This document shows positions 37,970-45,770 of a stretch of DNA of 64,000 nt, in pieces. Positions within the stretch are counted from its first letter, which is position 1. Every line of letters starts with the position of its first letter. The DNA comes from UBA1563 sp041671545 (GTDB lineage Bacteria; Bacteroidota; Ignavibacteria; Ignavibacteriales; Ignavibacteriaceae). The notes under the pieces are model-generated. The model was not told the origin of the DNA and made no database searches. It saw only the letters and a program-made list of their open reading frames with translations. A program made the position numbers and the translations under genes. Location of the stretch: contig JBAZBI010000001.1 in the NCBI GenBank assembly GCA_041671545.1, positions 62,001-126,000 of the forward strand, written 5' to 3'.

Positions 37970-38848
37970 TTAATAAATTTCCGGCACAAAACTTTGGTCG
38001 GTCATCGGTGGACGAATGTAGCCGATGTCCTGTTGTTTTGGCGGTAACTCAATTTTATCTCTTTTAACTTCTCCATACGGAATAAGACTGAGCAAATGAG
38101 ATACACAGTTCAACCGCGCTTTCTTTTTATTGTCCGAATTTACCACATACCAGGGCGCTTGTTTAATATCCGTAAACGCGAACATATCATCTTTCGCCTT
38201 TGAATATTCAACCCAGCGGCTGCGCGATTGCAAATCCATCGGACTTATCTTCCAGCGTTTTGTGGGATTGTTTATTCTTTCCACGAATCTTTTTTCCTGC
38301 TCCTCATCACTTACAGAGAACCAATATTTTATCAGAATTATTCCCGACCGGATGAGCATTCTTTCAAATTCGGGACAGCTTCGTAAAAATTCTTTGTATT
38401 CTTCCTCTGTACAAAAACCCATAACTTTTTCAACACCGGCGCGGTTATACCAACTTCTATCAAAAAAGACCATCTCGCCGGCAGCCGGTAAATGAGGTGT
38501 GTATCTTTGGAAATACCATTGTGTTTTTTCTTTTTCGGTTGGTGTGCCAAGAGCAACTACGCGGCAAACGCGCGGATTGAGAAATTGTGTGATCGCTTTT
38601 ATTGTTCCCCCTTTTCCGGCGGCGTCGCGTCCTTCAAAAATTACCACGACTTTTAGACCTTCATGCTTTACCCACTCTTGAAATTTTACCAGCTCAATAC
38701 TTAGCCGGATAAGTTCCTTATTATAAAATTTCTTATCGACTTTTGAATTTTCTTTTGGAGTTTCCGTTTCTACTTCCTCTTCAAGAACTTCAAATTCTTC
38801 TTTCTGATCCTTCTTCCCCGATTGCTTCTTTTTTTTCTTATGAGACAT
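37970..38848 (-). CDS. ppk2: polyphosphate kinase 2
   Basis: A single-domain PPK2 of about 292 residues, which phosphorylates nucleoside diphosphates with polyphosphate. The P-loop is FEGRDAAGKGGTIKAI, followed by TPTEKEKTQWYFQRY and the lid/Walker B region FFDRSWYNRAGVEKVMGF. WKISPMDLQSRSRW and APWYVVNSDNKKKARLN complete the signature. The length and motifs match class I enzymes, which favour ADP or GDP as acceptor. A lysine-rich, acidic tail-like N-terminus of about 45 residues precedes the domain. I start at ATG 38848, six bases after GAGGTG; the GTG at 38854 is too close to that site. Confidence 0.93.
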   Translation of the reverse strand: MSHKKKKKQSGKKDQKEEFEVLEEEVETETPKENSKVDKKFYNKELIRLSIELVKFQEWVKHEGLKVVVIFEGRDAAGKGGTIKAITQFLNPRVCRVVALGTPTEKEKTQWYFQRYTPHLPAAGEMVFFDRSWYNRAGVEKVMGFCTEEEYKEFLRSCPEFERMLIRSGIILIKYWFSVSDEEQEKRFVERINNPTKRWKISPMDLQSRSRWVEYSKAKDDMFAFTDIKQAPWYVVNSDNKKKARLNCVSHLLSLIPYGEVKRDKIELPPKQQDIGYIRPPMTDQSFVPEIY

Positions 38849-38980
38849 CGACACACCTCATTTAGTTAGTGAATATTAATTTCAACAAAACCGAGCAATT
38901 TGTAATGGTCTAAATTAATAATTTTTAATTGAAAAAAAACAAATGAATTATTAAAAGTCTAACAAATAGTGTTGTAGCCC

Positions 38981-39002
38981 GATCCCGAAAGCTTTCGGGA
39001 TC
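38981..39002. repeat. perfect 22-bp palindrome
   Basis: GATCCCGAAAG is followed at once by its exact reverse complement. There is no loop and no T-tract, so it is a poor terminator and could be a protein-binding site or an extragenic repeat. The 368-base gap that holds it also has a TTAATC-rich stretch (about 39109-39141) and the direct repeat at 39036-39072; nothing else was recognised there. Confidence 0.75.
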
Positions 39003-39035
39003 AACCCACGGATAAAGAATATTTTTATTTACTCC

Positions 39036-39072
39036 TTGGTAATTAAGCAAAACCTTTTTACGTTTGTTCGTA
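39036..39072 (+). repeat. 37-bp dispersed direct repeat, copy 1
   Basis: The block TTGGTAATTAAGCAAAACC, TTTTTACGTTTGTTC recurs at 40164-40200 with only a few changes. Both copies lie on the same strand upstream of a plus-strand lipoprotein gene (39223 and 40455). They may be a shared leader or promoter element or a plain extragenic repeat. Confidence 0.6.
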
Positions 39073-39222
39073 TCAATTAAGCCCTGTTACTTATAAAGTT
39101 CTTACTCTTAATCGTATGCTTAATCTTAATCGATTTAAGTTTAAGTCTCTTTGCACAACTTAACTAATTAATAAAGTAGATAGGCAGAGTTATTTTCTGA
39201 TAATGAGAACAGAGGAGAAAAT

Positions 39223-39504
39223 ATGAAATCATCAAGTTCAATCGTAGTTTTTCTTTCAATGCTATTAATGACTTTTTTACTCTTTGGCTGCGCACATCAA
39301 CCGTTGCCAGCAACACCCGGCGCGCCCGGATTTTTATTAGGATTATTACACGGTTTTATTGCCCCTGTTTCTTTTATTGCAAGTTTGTTTACCGATTACC
39401 GGATCTATCAATTCCCGAATAGCGGTTTATGGTATGACTTTGGTTTTATGATAGGAATAAGCGGATTTAGCGGAGGAATATTTAAAGCATCGCGGCATAA
39501 ATAA
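39223..39504 (+). CDS. small lipoprotein, unknown function
   Basis: A 93-residue protein with a lipoprotein signal peptide: hydrophobic VVFLSMLLMTFLLFGC with the lipobox cysteine at about residue 23. A proline-rich segment (QPLPATPGAPG) and two hydrophobic stretches follow (FLLGLLHGFIAPVSFIASLF and YDFGFMIGISGFSG). A gene with this layout recurs in Bacteroidota and related genomes without a known role. The start follows GAGGAG at good spacing. The protein is probably anchored in the envelope. Confidence 0.75.
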   Translation: MKSSSSIVVFLSMLLMTFLLFGCAHQPLPATPGAPGFLLGLLHGFIAPVSFIASLFTDYRIYQFPNSGLWYDFGFMIGISGFSGGIFKASRHK

Positions 39505-39515
39505 TGATTGATAAA

Positions 39516-39636
39516 TCACGTTACGCATACAAATGACCCAAACCTTGAAGGTTTTGCTAATCAAGATTAAAATATTGAATACTTTGCGATTTCTCTTAAT
39601 AAAACCTTCAAGGTTTTTAATACTTGCATAACGTGA
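39516..39636. mobile_element. MITE- or REPIN-like inverted element (121 bp)
   Basis: The outer arms are TCACGTTACGCA on the left and TGCATAACGTGA on the right, complementary with one mismatch. Inside them the palindromic block AAACCTTGAAGGTTTT recurs in opposite orientation as AAAACCTTCAAGGTTT. A 45-base arm therefore faces a 45-base arm across about 30 AT-rich bases. It has no coding capacity. This looks like a non-autonomous element or a paired extragenic palindrome between two small plus-strand genes. No transposase lies in the window. Confidence 0.6.
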
Positions 39637-39706
39637 GTTAATGATTTTAATGTGCAATAGTTATTTAACTTTTTTTTCTTATCAGCTATTTATAAAGGTA
39701 AAATAA

Positions 39707-39958
39707 ATGAAAACCGTACTCTTTATTCTCCTTGCGCTTATCCTTGGCGGATTAGCGGCGTTTTTTACTTTAAGGGAAAAGAAGAAATGCCCTAATTGTG
39801 AAAGCAAAAATATTACCAAAACCGGTAAGAAAATTCACGAGGAAGAAACCTCAATTGCCGTTATTGCTTCTCCAACTTCATATCATAAATTGGAATATAA
39901 GTGTAATGATTGCGGGCATCTCTTTTTAATAAAACAGAGATCATTACTTTTTGAGTAA
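39707..39958 (+). CDS. small membrane-anchored zinc-ribbon protein
   Basis: An 83-residue protein: one N-terminal membrane helix (VLFILLALILGGLAAFFTL), then a zinc-ribbon-like pair of CxxC motifs, CPNC (about 28-31) and CNDCG (about 66-70), separated by 35 residues. The layout suggests a structural zinc site in the cytoplasm or periplasm. The family was not recognised and no function can be assigned. A short hairpin, CCGGCAAAGCCGG, lies just after the stop. Confidence 0.7.
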   Translation: MKTVLFILLALILGGLAAFFTLREKKKCPNCESKNITKTGKKIHEEETSIAVIASPTSYHKLEYKCNDCGHLFLIKQRSLLFE

Positions 39959-40020
39959 CATATAAACCGGCAAAGCCGGAACCAAATTGTTAGTTTGAAT
40001 GACTACCATTGGTAGTTAAA

Positions 40021-40125
40021 ATTGAATGGCTGCATGATTGAATGAAAAACATTCATCCATTCAGTTATACTTTTTTAACCGTTTAATATTCTTGCTATTC
40101 TGCGTAGAATATTTTTACTAACTAT
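40021..40125. repeat. composite intergenic repeat, copy B
   Basis: This copy has the same two parts as the element at 1373-1500: the stem-loop GAATGAAAAACATTCATCCATTC region, then AATATTCTTGCTATTCTG with CGTAGAATATT and ACTAACTAT. The right part contains its own inverted repeat AATATTCT/AGAATATT. It lies in a 496-base stretch without a gene that otherwise holds an ACTACCATTGGTAGT palindrome at 40002-40016 and the repeat at 40164-40200. Confidence 0.65.
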
Positions 40126-40163
40126 ATAATTTGTAGGGTGATTCTCTTCAATCGCCTATGCGT

Positions 40164-40200
40164 TTGGTAATTAACCCAAACCTTTTTACGTTTGTTCATA
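40164..40200 (+). repeat. 37-bp dispersed direct repeat, copy 2
   Basis: TTGGTAATTAACCCAAACC followed by TTTTTACGTTTGTTCATA; compare 39036-39072. It lies 255 bases before the lipoprotein gene at 40455. Confidence 0.6.
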
Positions 40201-40454
40201 GTAATAATTAAGAAAATAGGCAGCTTTATTTCTGAGTTAGTTCTGCAGCGAGGTTCTTTCCCAGACGCAGTCTTTCCTCTCACTGTTTATATTCTGCAAA
40301 TGATAAACCGACAAAAAATCAGACTTTAATAAATAGTGTTCTATTGAAAAAAAAGACATATGGAATACATATAACTTCCCATGATTCTGGATGCATTGTT
40401 TTCCACATATGTATTCTTTGATTAACTCAGTGGTTCAAAATAAGTAGTAATTAG

Positions 40455-41990
40455 ATGGATAAAATTATGATCATTATGAAAAATGTAAAATCAATAATTA
40501 TCGTAGTAACAAGTAGTCTTCTTGTCATTATAAATTTATCATGTAAAAAAGAAGCGGGTATAACAAATAACGATAGTATTGCAGATTCATTAAAAACTCC
40601 TTCTCTACTTAACATAAGTGATTCTGTTTATATATTAAATGATACTACGGTTATATTTACGTCTAAGATAAAGACGAACGGTTTACCAACAACATATTAT
40701 ATTGAATACGATACGTCTCGATATTTACTTAGCAAAACCACCAAACCTAAAAACATAGTCCCAGATTCAAATATCATAATATTATCTGATACTGTGTCGC
40801 ATTTAATGTCGAATACAAATTACTTTTATCGCATGATATTTATAAGTATTAAAGACACCGCAGCCAGCGCAACCAAATCATTCCGCATTATTAATGAGAT
40901 ACTGCATCCGACAATAATTATGGATACGGTATTATCAATCACTGCAACAAGTGTAGTGTTGAGTGCAAAGATTAATCTGTGGGGGATTAAGTCAAAGTAT
41001 TATTTTGAATTTGGGACTTCCAAAGAGTATAAGAATAAAACAATTGAAAAAAATATCGATCCTAACTCGTTTGAAGTAGAAGTTAGAGATTCTGTTTTTA
41101 ACCTAATGGCTGGGACTTTATATCATTATCGTTTGGTCATATCAAACGATAATGATATAACCTTGGGGACAGACAAAACATTTTTAACACTTAATGTACC
41201 CAAAGTAACACTGGGGCAAGTAAAAGATATAACAACAAACAGCGCTACACTCTCAGCATGGGTCAATCCTAAAGGAAAAAATGTAGCCTATTATTTTGAA
41301 TTTGGAGAAACAATAACATATGGAAATAAGACTTCAGAAGTAGCGATCAACGCAAGTCAATATGATATGATTGCTGTAGCAATGATTGATCATTTAAGAT
41401 ATGGCACACAATACCATTGGAGGGTACATTGTCGTTTTGACAACGAAGAGGTGTGGAGTAATGATGGAGTTTTTACTACAATAAATATTATAAATCCCGT
41501 AGAGTTTTCATATCCATTAATAATTGGAACCACACTTATTTATGATTACCGATTGACTTGGGAGGGTGGAATCTCTGGTTCTACACCTCCAAGTGAACAA
41601 AGAAAAGGAATTCGTATTTGGGAAATAAAATCAAAAAGTGTCTCAAGTGATTCTATTACTACTTACAATATTCTTTGTACTGCAAATGATACGGTGTTAA
41701 AAAGAATCGAATTTAATATGCCACCAGATACAACCTACTATAGTGAATTAATACCCTTTACAATTGTTTTTACAAAAGATTTAATTTATGTCGGATTTGA
41801 TAAAATAGTAAAATTTGCAAAAGGAAATCGATCCTCACCAATCGTCCCAATACCACGTTATGTTGCTAGTGGAACGACTACAGTTCAATTAGGTGATGTT
41901 TTATACTCAAATGGAGTTGGTCTTAAGACTTATCGTGCTGGGTTTTTCAGTAATACAGGGGGGTACGCTGAAACTTTAATTCTTAGATAA
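40455..41990 (+). CDS. lipoprotein with fibronectin-III-like repeats
   Basis: A 511-residue exported protein. A lipoprotein signal (IIIVVTSSLLVIINLSC, cysteine at about 30) is followed by three similar beta modules of about 95-100 residues each. Each carries a TYYIEYDTS, KYYFEFGTS or AYYFEFGE segment and a later NYFYRM, YHYRLV or YHWRVH segment, as in fibronectin-III-like domains. The last 150 residues (IGTTLIYDYRLTWEGG onward) are a separate domain with no family recognised. The ATG at codon 8 (40476) fits the signal peptide better than the first one. It has no T9SS sorting tail, so it is probably anchored in the outer membrane by lipid. Confidence 0.72.
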   Translation: MDKIMIIMKNVKSIIIVVTSSLLVIINLSCKKEAGITNNDSIADSLKTPSLLNISDSVYILNDTTVIFTSKIKTNGLPTTYYIEYDTSRYLLSKTTKPKNIVPDSNIIILSDTVSHLMSNTNYFYRMIFISIKDTAASATKSFRIINEILHPTIIMDTVLSITATSVVLSAKINLWGIKSKYYFEFGTSKEYKNKTIEKNIDPNSFEVEVRDSVFNLMAGTLYHYRLVISNDNDITLGTDKTFLTLNVPKVTLGQVKDITTNSATLSAWVNPKGKNVAYYFEFGETITYGNKTSEVAINASQYDMIAVAMIDHLRYGTQYHWRVHCRFDNEEVWSNDGVFTTINIINPVEFSYPLIIGTTLIYDYRLTWEGGISGSTPPSEQRKGIRIWEIKSKSVSSDSITTYNILCTANDTVLKRIEFNMPPDTTYYSELIPFTIVFTKDLIYVGFDKIVKFAKGNRSSPIVPIPRYVASGTTTVQLGDVLYSNGVGLKTYRAGFFSNTGGYAETLILR

Positions 41991-42133
41991 ACATTTATTG
42001 ACGAAACCCAGATTAATATACACGTTAACTTCCATAATAAATAATGTATCAGTAAACATTTTATTCGGAAGTATTGCGAACGCCCCCTTAGCAGTTCGAA
42101 CTTTGGCTTAAAACTTTTAGAAATGGACATATA

Positions 42134-42760
42134 ATGCGAAAGATTGAAATTGTAACAATAGGTTTTTTATTTGGTGCAGTACCGATCATTAGTTGTTTTC
42201 TCGCCGGGTGGTGGCTCAGCATTCCTTTTGTTCCTGAATCGCGGATATTTCTCTTCGCTCTTGCCGGTTTTGTTGTTGGAGTAATTATCGATATTCTTTT
42301 TCTAAGAAAGTGGATTCAAACCACCTATTCCATGAAACCTATTGTTTGGATGATGATTTATCTTTTCTATTCTTTTGGAATGTTCGGCATCTTTATGGGA
42401 GTTCCGGTTTTCAATGTAGCGCTTGCCTTGCCCGCCGGTTTTTTCATCGGTGGATGGTTAGTAAATAATGGCGCTGATCCTGCCCGCATGAAAAAAGCAG
42501 CACGACATTCCGCCCTATTCACCACAACTGTCCTCGCATTTATTTGCATCGCATCAGCTACAATTGCTCTAATCAGTACCTCTACAACTTCCGATCTCCA
42601 AGGAATGTTCGGTCTCCAGATTACACACGGGATGATCGTAGGCATTATTTTGGGTGGAGGCATCTTCATCCTTATTCTTCAATGGTGGCTCACATACTGG
42701 TTCGTACAGTTAGCGTATAGATATTTTGTTGCATTAAATTCGGCGAAAAGAGTATTTTAG
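42134..42760 (+). CDS. multi-pass membrane protein, unknown function
   Basis: A 208-residue hydrophobic protein with six likely membrane helices: IGFLFGAVPIISCFLAGWW, FLFALAGFVVGVIIDILFL, VWMMIYLFYSFGMFGIFM, a glycine-rich ALALPAGFFIGGWLV, ALFTTTVLAFICIASATIAL, and IVGIILGGGIFILILQWWLT. No catalytic or transport motif was recognised. It stands alone on the plus strand with no obvious partner. Confidence 0.7.
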   Translation: MRKIEIVTIGFLFGAVPIISCFLAGWWLSIPFVPESRIFLFALAGFVVGVIIDILFLRKWIQTTYSMKPIVWMMIYLFYSFGMFGIFMGVPVFNVALALPAGFFIGGWLVNNGADPARMKKAARHSALFTTTVLAFICIASATIALISTSTTSDLQGMFGLQITHGMIVGIILGGGIFILILQWWLTYWFVQLAYRYFVALNSAKRVF

Positions 42761-42900
42761 TCTCTGACACGAATTACACAAATTATCACTAAATAATCTC
42801 CAATTCGTATCCACCGCTTTCCACTTTCCACTCTATTAAGCTTAGTTAACCTCTATTTCTTCATTTTTAAACCATTTTTGCCATTTTGTCACACTTTTCT

Positions 42901-43102
42901 GCCATTTCTGAAACGAACGGATCGATTTCTAAAAAAAACAAGCGATTTCTGAATTGTTCGCATCGATTTCTAAAAAAAACGAGTCATTTCTGAATTGATC
43001 GCATCGATTTCTAAAAAAAACGAACGATTTCTAAATTATACGCATCGATTTCCAAAAATGAACGAACGATTTCCAAATCGTCCGGAGCCATTTCTAAAAT
43101 GG
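42901..43102. repeat. 41-bp higher-order tandem repeat array
   Basis: Ten copies of a degenerate core (GATTTCTAAA or CATTTCTGAA) alternate in two forms of about 22 and 19 bases, giving a 41-base period. Four units start at 42921, 42962, 43003 and 43044 with ATCGATTTC. Form one ends in a run of A and ACGA; form two ends in TCGC-like text. All six frames are closed by stops or unlike protein. The 752-base stretch 42761-43512 holds no gene; apart from this array nothing was recognised in it. Confidence 0.8.
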
Positions 43103-43512
43103 AAAAAGTTATTTGGTATCCGGTAATGTTATTGTCAAAGTGAAAGCACCCATTGTTAATTACAAATTGTTTTAATCAATAGGTTACAAAGTAATTTTTT
43201 TTGGAAGAGAGAATGCGGGAACAGAATCTTTATAAATTATTATTTTTTGTCATATGAAGATAATGTTAGTTAGAAAGATTTCCCTTTATCCCCGAAGCAA
43301 ACAAGGTTATCCGTTGATATTTTGTTAGTTCTCAGAACAGACGTAAAGAATATTAAACAAAATGTCAATTGATTTTTTTTATAACCCCTTTTGATAAGGT
43401 GAGTTTATTCGAGTTTTTAAGAAAGAGCATTTAGTAAATAAATGACAAATTATGGTTGATTATTTCAATGTTCATTCCTATAATTGTAATAAACAAATGC
43501 TCGGTATTTAAT

Positions 43513-43713
43513 ATGAGTCAAAGCGAATATATTAACGAAGAAGAATTATTTAATAAAGCGATCCGATTATTAACGGAAAAATTAGGTCCATTAGAAACAA
43601 GCAGGTTTCTTTCCATTGCCGGAAAGAGGAGAATGGAATCTGTAAAACGTCATCGTCAATGGCAAAATAGTTTAGATAAAGAGAAATTTTTCAAGTCCGT
43701 TTTCGCTAAATAG
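43513..43713 (+). CDS. small antitoxin-like hypothetical protein
   Basis: A 66-residue protein from ATG 43513; the longer frame begins with a TTG at 43456 and a hydrophobic stretch unlike the rest. The sequence (EEELFNKAIRLLTEKLGPLE, then TSRFLSIAGKRRMESVKRHR) has the form of small helical proteins, widespread in bacteria, with a 'KELGPVETxRFL' core. These are often found beside toxin or nuclease genes. No toxin gene is adjacent here. The role is unknown; antitoxin is a guess from shape. Confidence 0.55.
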   Translation: MSQSEYINEEELFNKAIRLLTEKLGPLETSRFLSIAGKRRMESVKRHRQWQNSLDKEKFFKSVFAK

Positions 43714-43734
43714 TTATAGGGTATTATTTCTTTC

Positions 43735-45129
43735 TTACTTCAATTTCTGTTTCATTGTGAACATCCCTAAAAGATGAATAACCAACGCTGTAGTTAACCC
43801 CACAATCATCGGTTCAACCTGAAACCATAACGATTCAGTTGAAATAAATTTCTTTACAAAGAACCAGAGAAGTGAAAAACCCGAAGCAAAAACAATTTCC
43901 GCGGCGGCATAATTCTTTTCAATTTTAAATGAAGAGTAATACGAACCAACAACCAAAAATATTATCCCAGGAATTGCGATCGATCCTATCGTGTACCATA
44001 ACTGCACCACCGATGGAATAAAATATGCCAGAAGCGCGGCAAATATTCCCGTAACAATTAAACCAAACTTTGTATTGCTTATTACTTTCGTAGATTTGTT
44101 TTGCGATAGCTGGGAGATGAAATCATTCCCGATTGTAGTGGCGCTTAAAAACATTAGACTGTTAAACGTTGAAAGGATTGTTGCAAATACTCCGGCGTAA
44201 AATATTCCCTTAACACCGGGAGCTAATATTTTATCTGCTAAAAGAAAAAATGAAAGAGAGGGATTTTTCAAATTAGGAAAAACCGCTCGTGCATAAAGTC
44301 CGGTTGCCGTTGTCAAGAAATCGAATAACGCCCAAAATGCAATTGATATTAAAATCCCTTTAACAGCTACTTCCCCGCTCTTTGCCGCGTTACACCGTTG
44401 ATGAAATCCGGGATCGGCGAACGTCCATAGAGCAATTAAGAACCAAACTAAAATAAATATTGGCGAAGCTCCGCCGGTTAGTTGAAGATGAGTTGCGGGC
44501 AAATTGTTTGTTAGAAAATTAAAATTCCCTATCGAATTCCAACAGAAATAAAAAAATAAAATAAATCCGCCGAACATTACAAAGAATTGGAACGCGTCAG
44601 TATAAATATCTGCGCGGTAACCGCCTTTTAGCATGTATGGAAGAATGAGGAGAAGTGCGATCACTAATCCGGTAAGCAAATTAGTTTTGAACAACATGGT
44701 AAAGATATTCGCGAGCATCAACAAATAAGGAGCCGGTGAAACAAGAATAAAAACTACAAGCGCAGAAAGCAGTCCGACCTTTTCCCCATACGTTTCTTTC
44801 AACTTTTCCGGTAAAGTAAAGAGAGAAGCTGCACGAATTTTTTTTGCAAAAAAGAGTGCGAAGATGAAAGCAAAAATATAATAAGGTAATCCTTGAGTAA
44901 ACCAGCTTGCCAAACCATAATTGTAGGTGAATTCTGTAATCCCCAAAACTCCGCCATACCAGGTTGAAACATTTGTTAATATAAAAAGGGACAGCCCTAA
45001 ATTTCTTCCGCCGAGAAGATAGTCCACAGGTTCGTCACTTTTCTTCCTGGTGAAATAAAATCCAATGAAGAAGAGTATTCCAAAGAAAATGAGAATAATT
45101 GAAATATCAAGATTACCTAAAGAGATCAT
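43735..45129 (-). CDS. SSS-family sodium:solute symporter, candidate thiamine transporter
   Basis: A 464-residue inner-membrane protein of the sodium:solute symporter family with about thirteen hydrophobic segments. The early loop DYLLGGRNLGLSLFILTNVS and ADPGFHQRCNAAKS in the middle are family-type. The substrate is not evident from sequence. It is the last gene of a TPP-riboswitch operon, overlapping the thiamine pyrophosphokinase gene by 17 bases. I infer that it carries thiamine (or its pyrimidine precursor) across the inner membrane, the place taken by PnuT in many Bacteroidota operons. Confidence 0.85.
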   Translation of the reverse strand: MISLGNLDISIILIFFGILFFIGFYFTRKKSDEPVDYLLGGRNLGLSLFILTNVSTWYGGVLGITEFTYNYGLASWFTQGLPYYIFAFIFALFFAKKIRAASLFTLPEKLKETYGEKVGLLSALVVFILVSPAPYLLMLANIFTMLFKTNLLTGLVIALLLILPYMLKGGYRADIYTDAFQFFVMFGGFILFFYFCWNSIGNFNFLTNNLPATHLQLTGGASPIFILVWFLIALWTFADPGFHQRCNAAKSGEVAVKGILISIAFWALFDFLTTATGLYARAVFPNLKNPSLSFFLLADKILAPGVKGIFYAGVFATILSTFNSLMFLSATTIGNDFISQLSQNKSTKVISNTKFGLIVTGIFAALLAYFIPSVVQLWYTIGSIAIPGIIFLVVGSYYSSFKIEKNYAAAEIVFASGFSLLWFFVKKFISTESLWFQVEPMIVGLTTALVIHLLGMFTMKQKLK

Positions 45130-45769
45130 GTTTTCTCATTGTTTCAAAATCTCTTATTACAAATATTTTCCCGCTTTTAATTTTTAGGGTAACTTCTCCT
45201 TTAATAGCAAGATTGCTTGTACTTTCACGAACTCCAAATGGAAGTTGTGTGTTGATTAATGGATACTTCAATCCTTGCGATGTAATCATTGTTTTTTTAT
45301 CGAAAGCATAAAGTGAAATGTACTCTCCTTTTTTTGCTGCAAACGAAACTTGTTTCTCGTAAACAGTAAGTAAAGAAGTTTCCGAAATGATTCTCACATT
45401 AATTTTATCATGGAACTTCAATGCAATTCCAAGATTACAGAATGAATGATCCAACCTGTCACCGGTAACGCTTAACAAAACAGCTTCGCTATATTTTTGC
45501 TTGAGAGCATACTTCAAACATTTCTCGATGTCCGTATCGTCCTGTCTTTTTACTTGAATGATTTTCGATTTGTTCCGGTATTCTTCCAACAAGATTTTGT
45601 CAACCGAATCAAAATCACCTATTATATAATGCGGAATGATCTTTAGTTTGTGCGCATGATGCAATCCGCCATCTGCACAAATAATTGTGTCGTATCTCTT
45701 TTTCATCAAGAATAAAATCGTCTTTTTCTCAGGCGCTTTTCCATTCCCGATGATCAAACATTTTTTCAT
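45113..45769 (-). CDS. thiN: thiamine pyrophosphokinase
   Basis: A 218-residue enzyme that pyrophosphorylates thiamine directly to thiamine pyrophosphate. Recognisable stretches are CADGGLHHAHKLKIIPHYIIGDFDS, RQDDTDIEKCLKYAL and TGDRLDHSFCNL, which carry the metal- and ATP-binding aspartates. The C-terminal beta domain binds thiamine (SQGLKYPL, STSNLAIKG). It lies one base after the TonB receptor stop and overlaps the symporter gene, so all three are expressed together under the riboswitch. This is a salvage gene, not de novo synthesis. Confidence 0.92.
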   Translation of the reverse strand: MKKCLIIGNGKAPEKKTILFLMKKRYDTIICADGGLHHAHKLKIIPHYIIGDFDSVDKILLEEYRNKSKIIQVKRQDDTDIEKCLKYALKQKYSEAVLLSVTGDRLDHSFCNLGIALKFHDKINVRIISETSLLTVYEKQVSFAAKKGEYISLYAFDKKTMITSQGLKYPLINTQLPFGVRESTSNLAIKGEVTLKIKSGKIFVIRDFETMRKHDLFR

Positions 45770-45770
45770 C

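Noticed and set aside
38981..39002. 22-bp palindrome as a rho-independent terminator
   Set aside because: No loop and no T-run; it also lies far from any upstream stop on the plus strand.
39967..39979. CCGGCAAAGCCGG hairpin after the zinc-ribbon gene as terminator
   Set aside because: Five-base stem and no T-tract follow, so I do not call it a terminator.
42901..43102. CRISPR array
   Set aside because: The units are contiguous with a 41-base period; there are no unique spacers between identical repeats and no cas genes.
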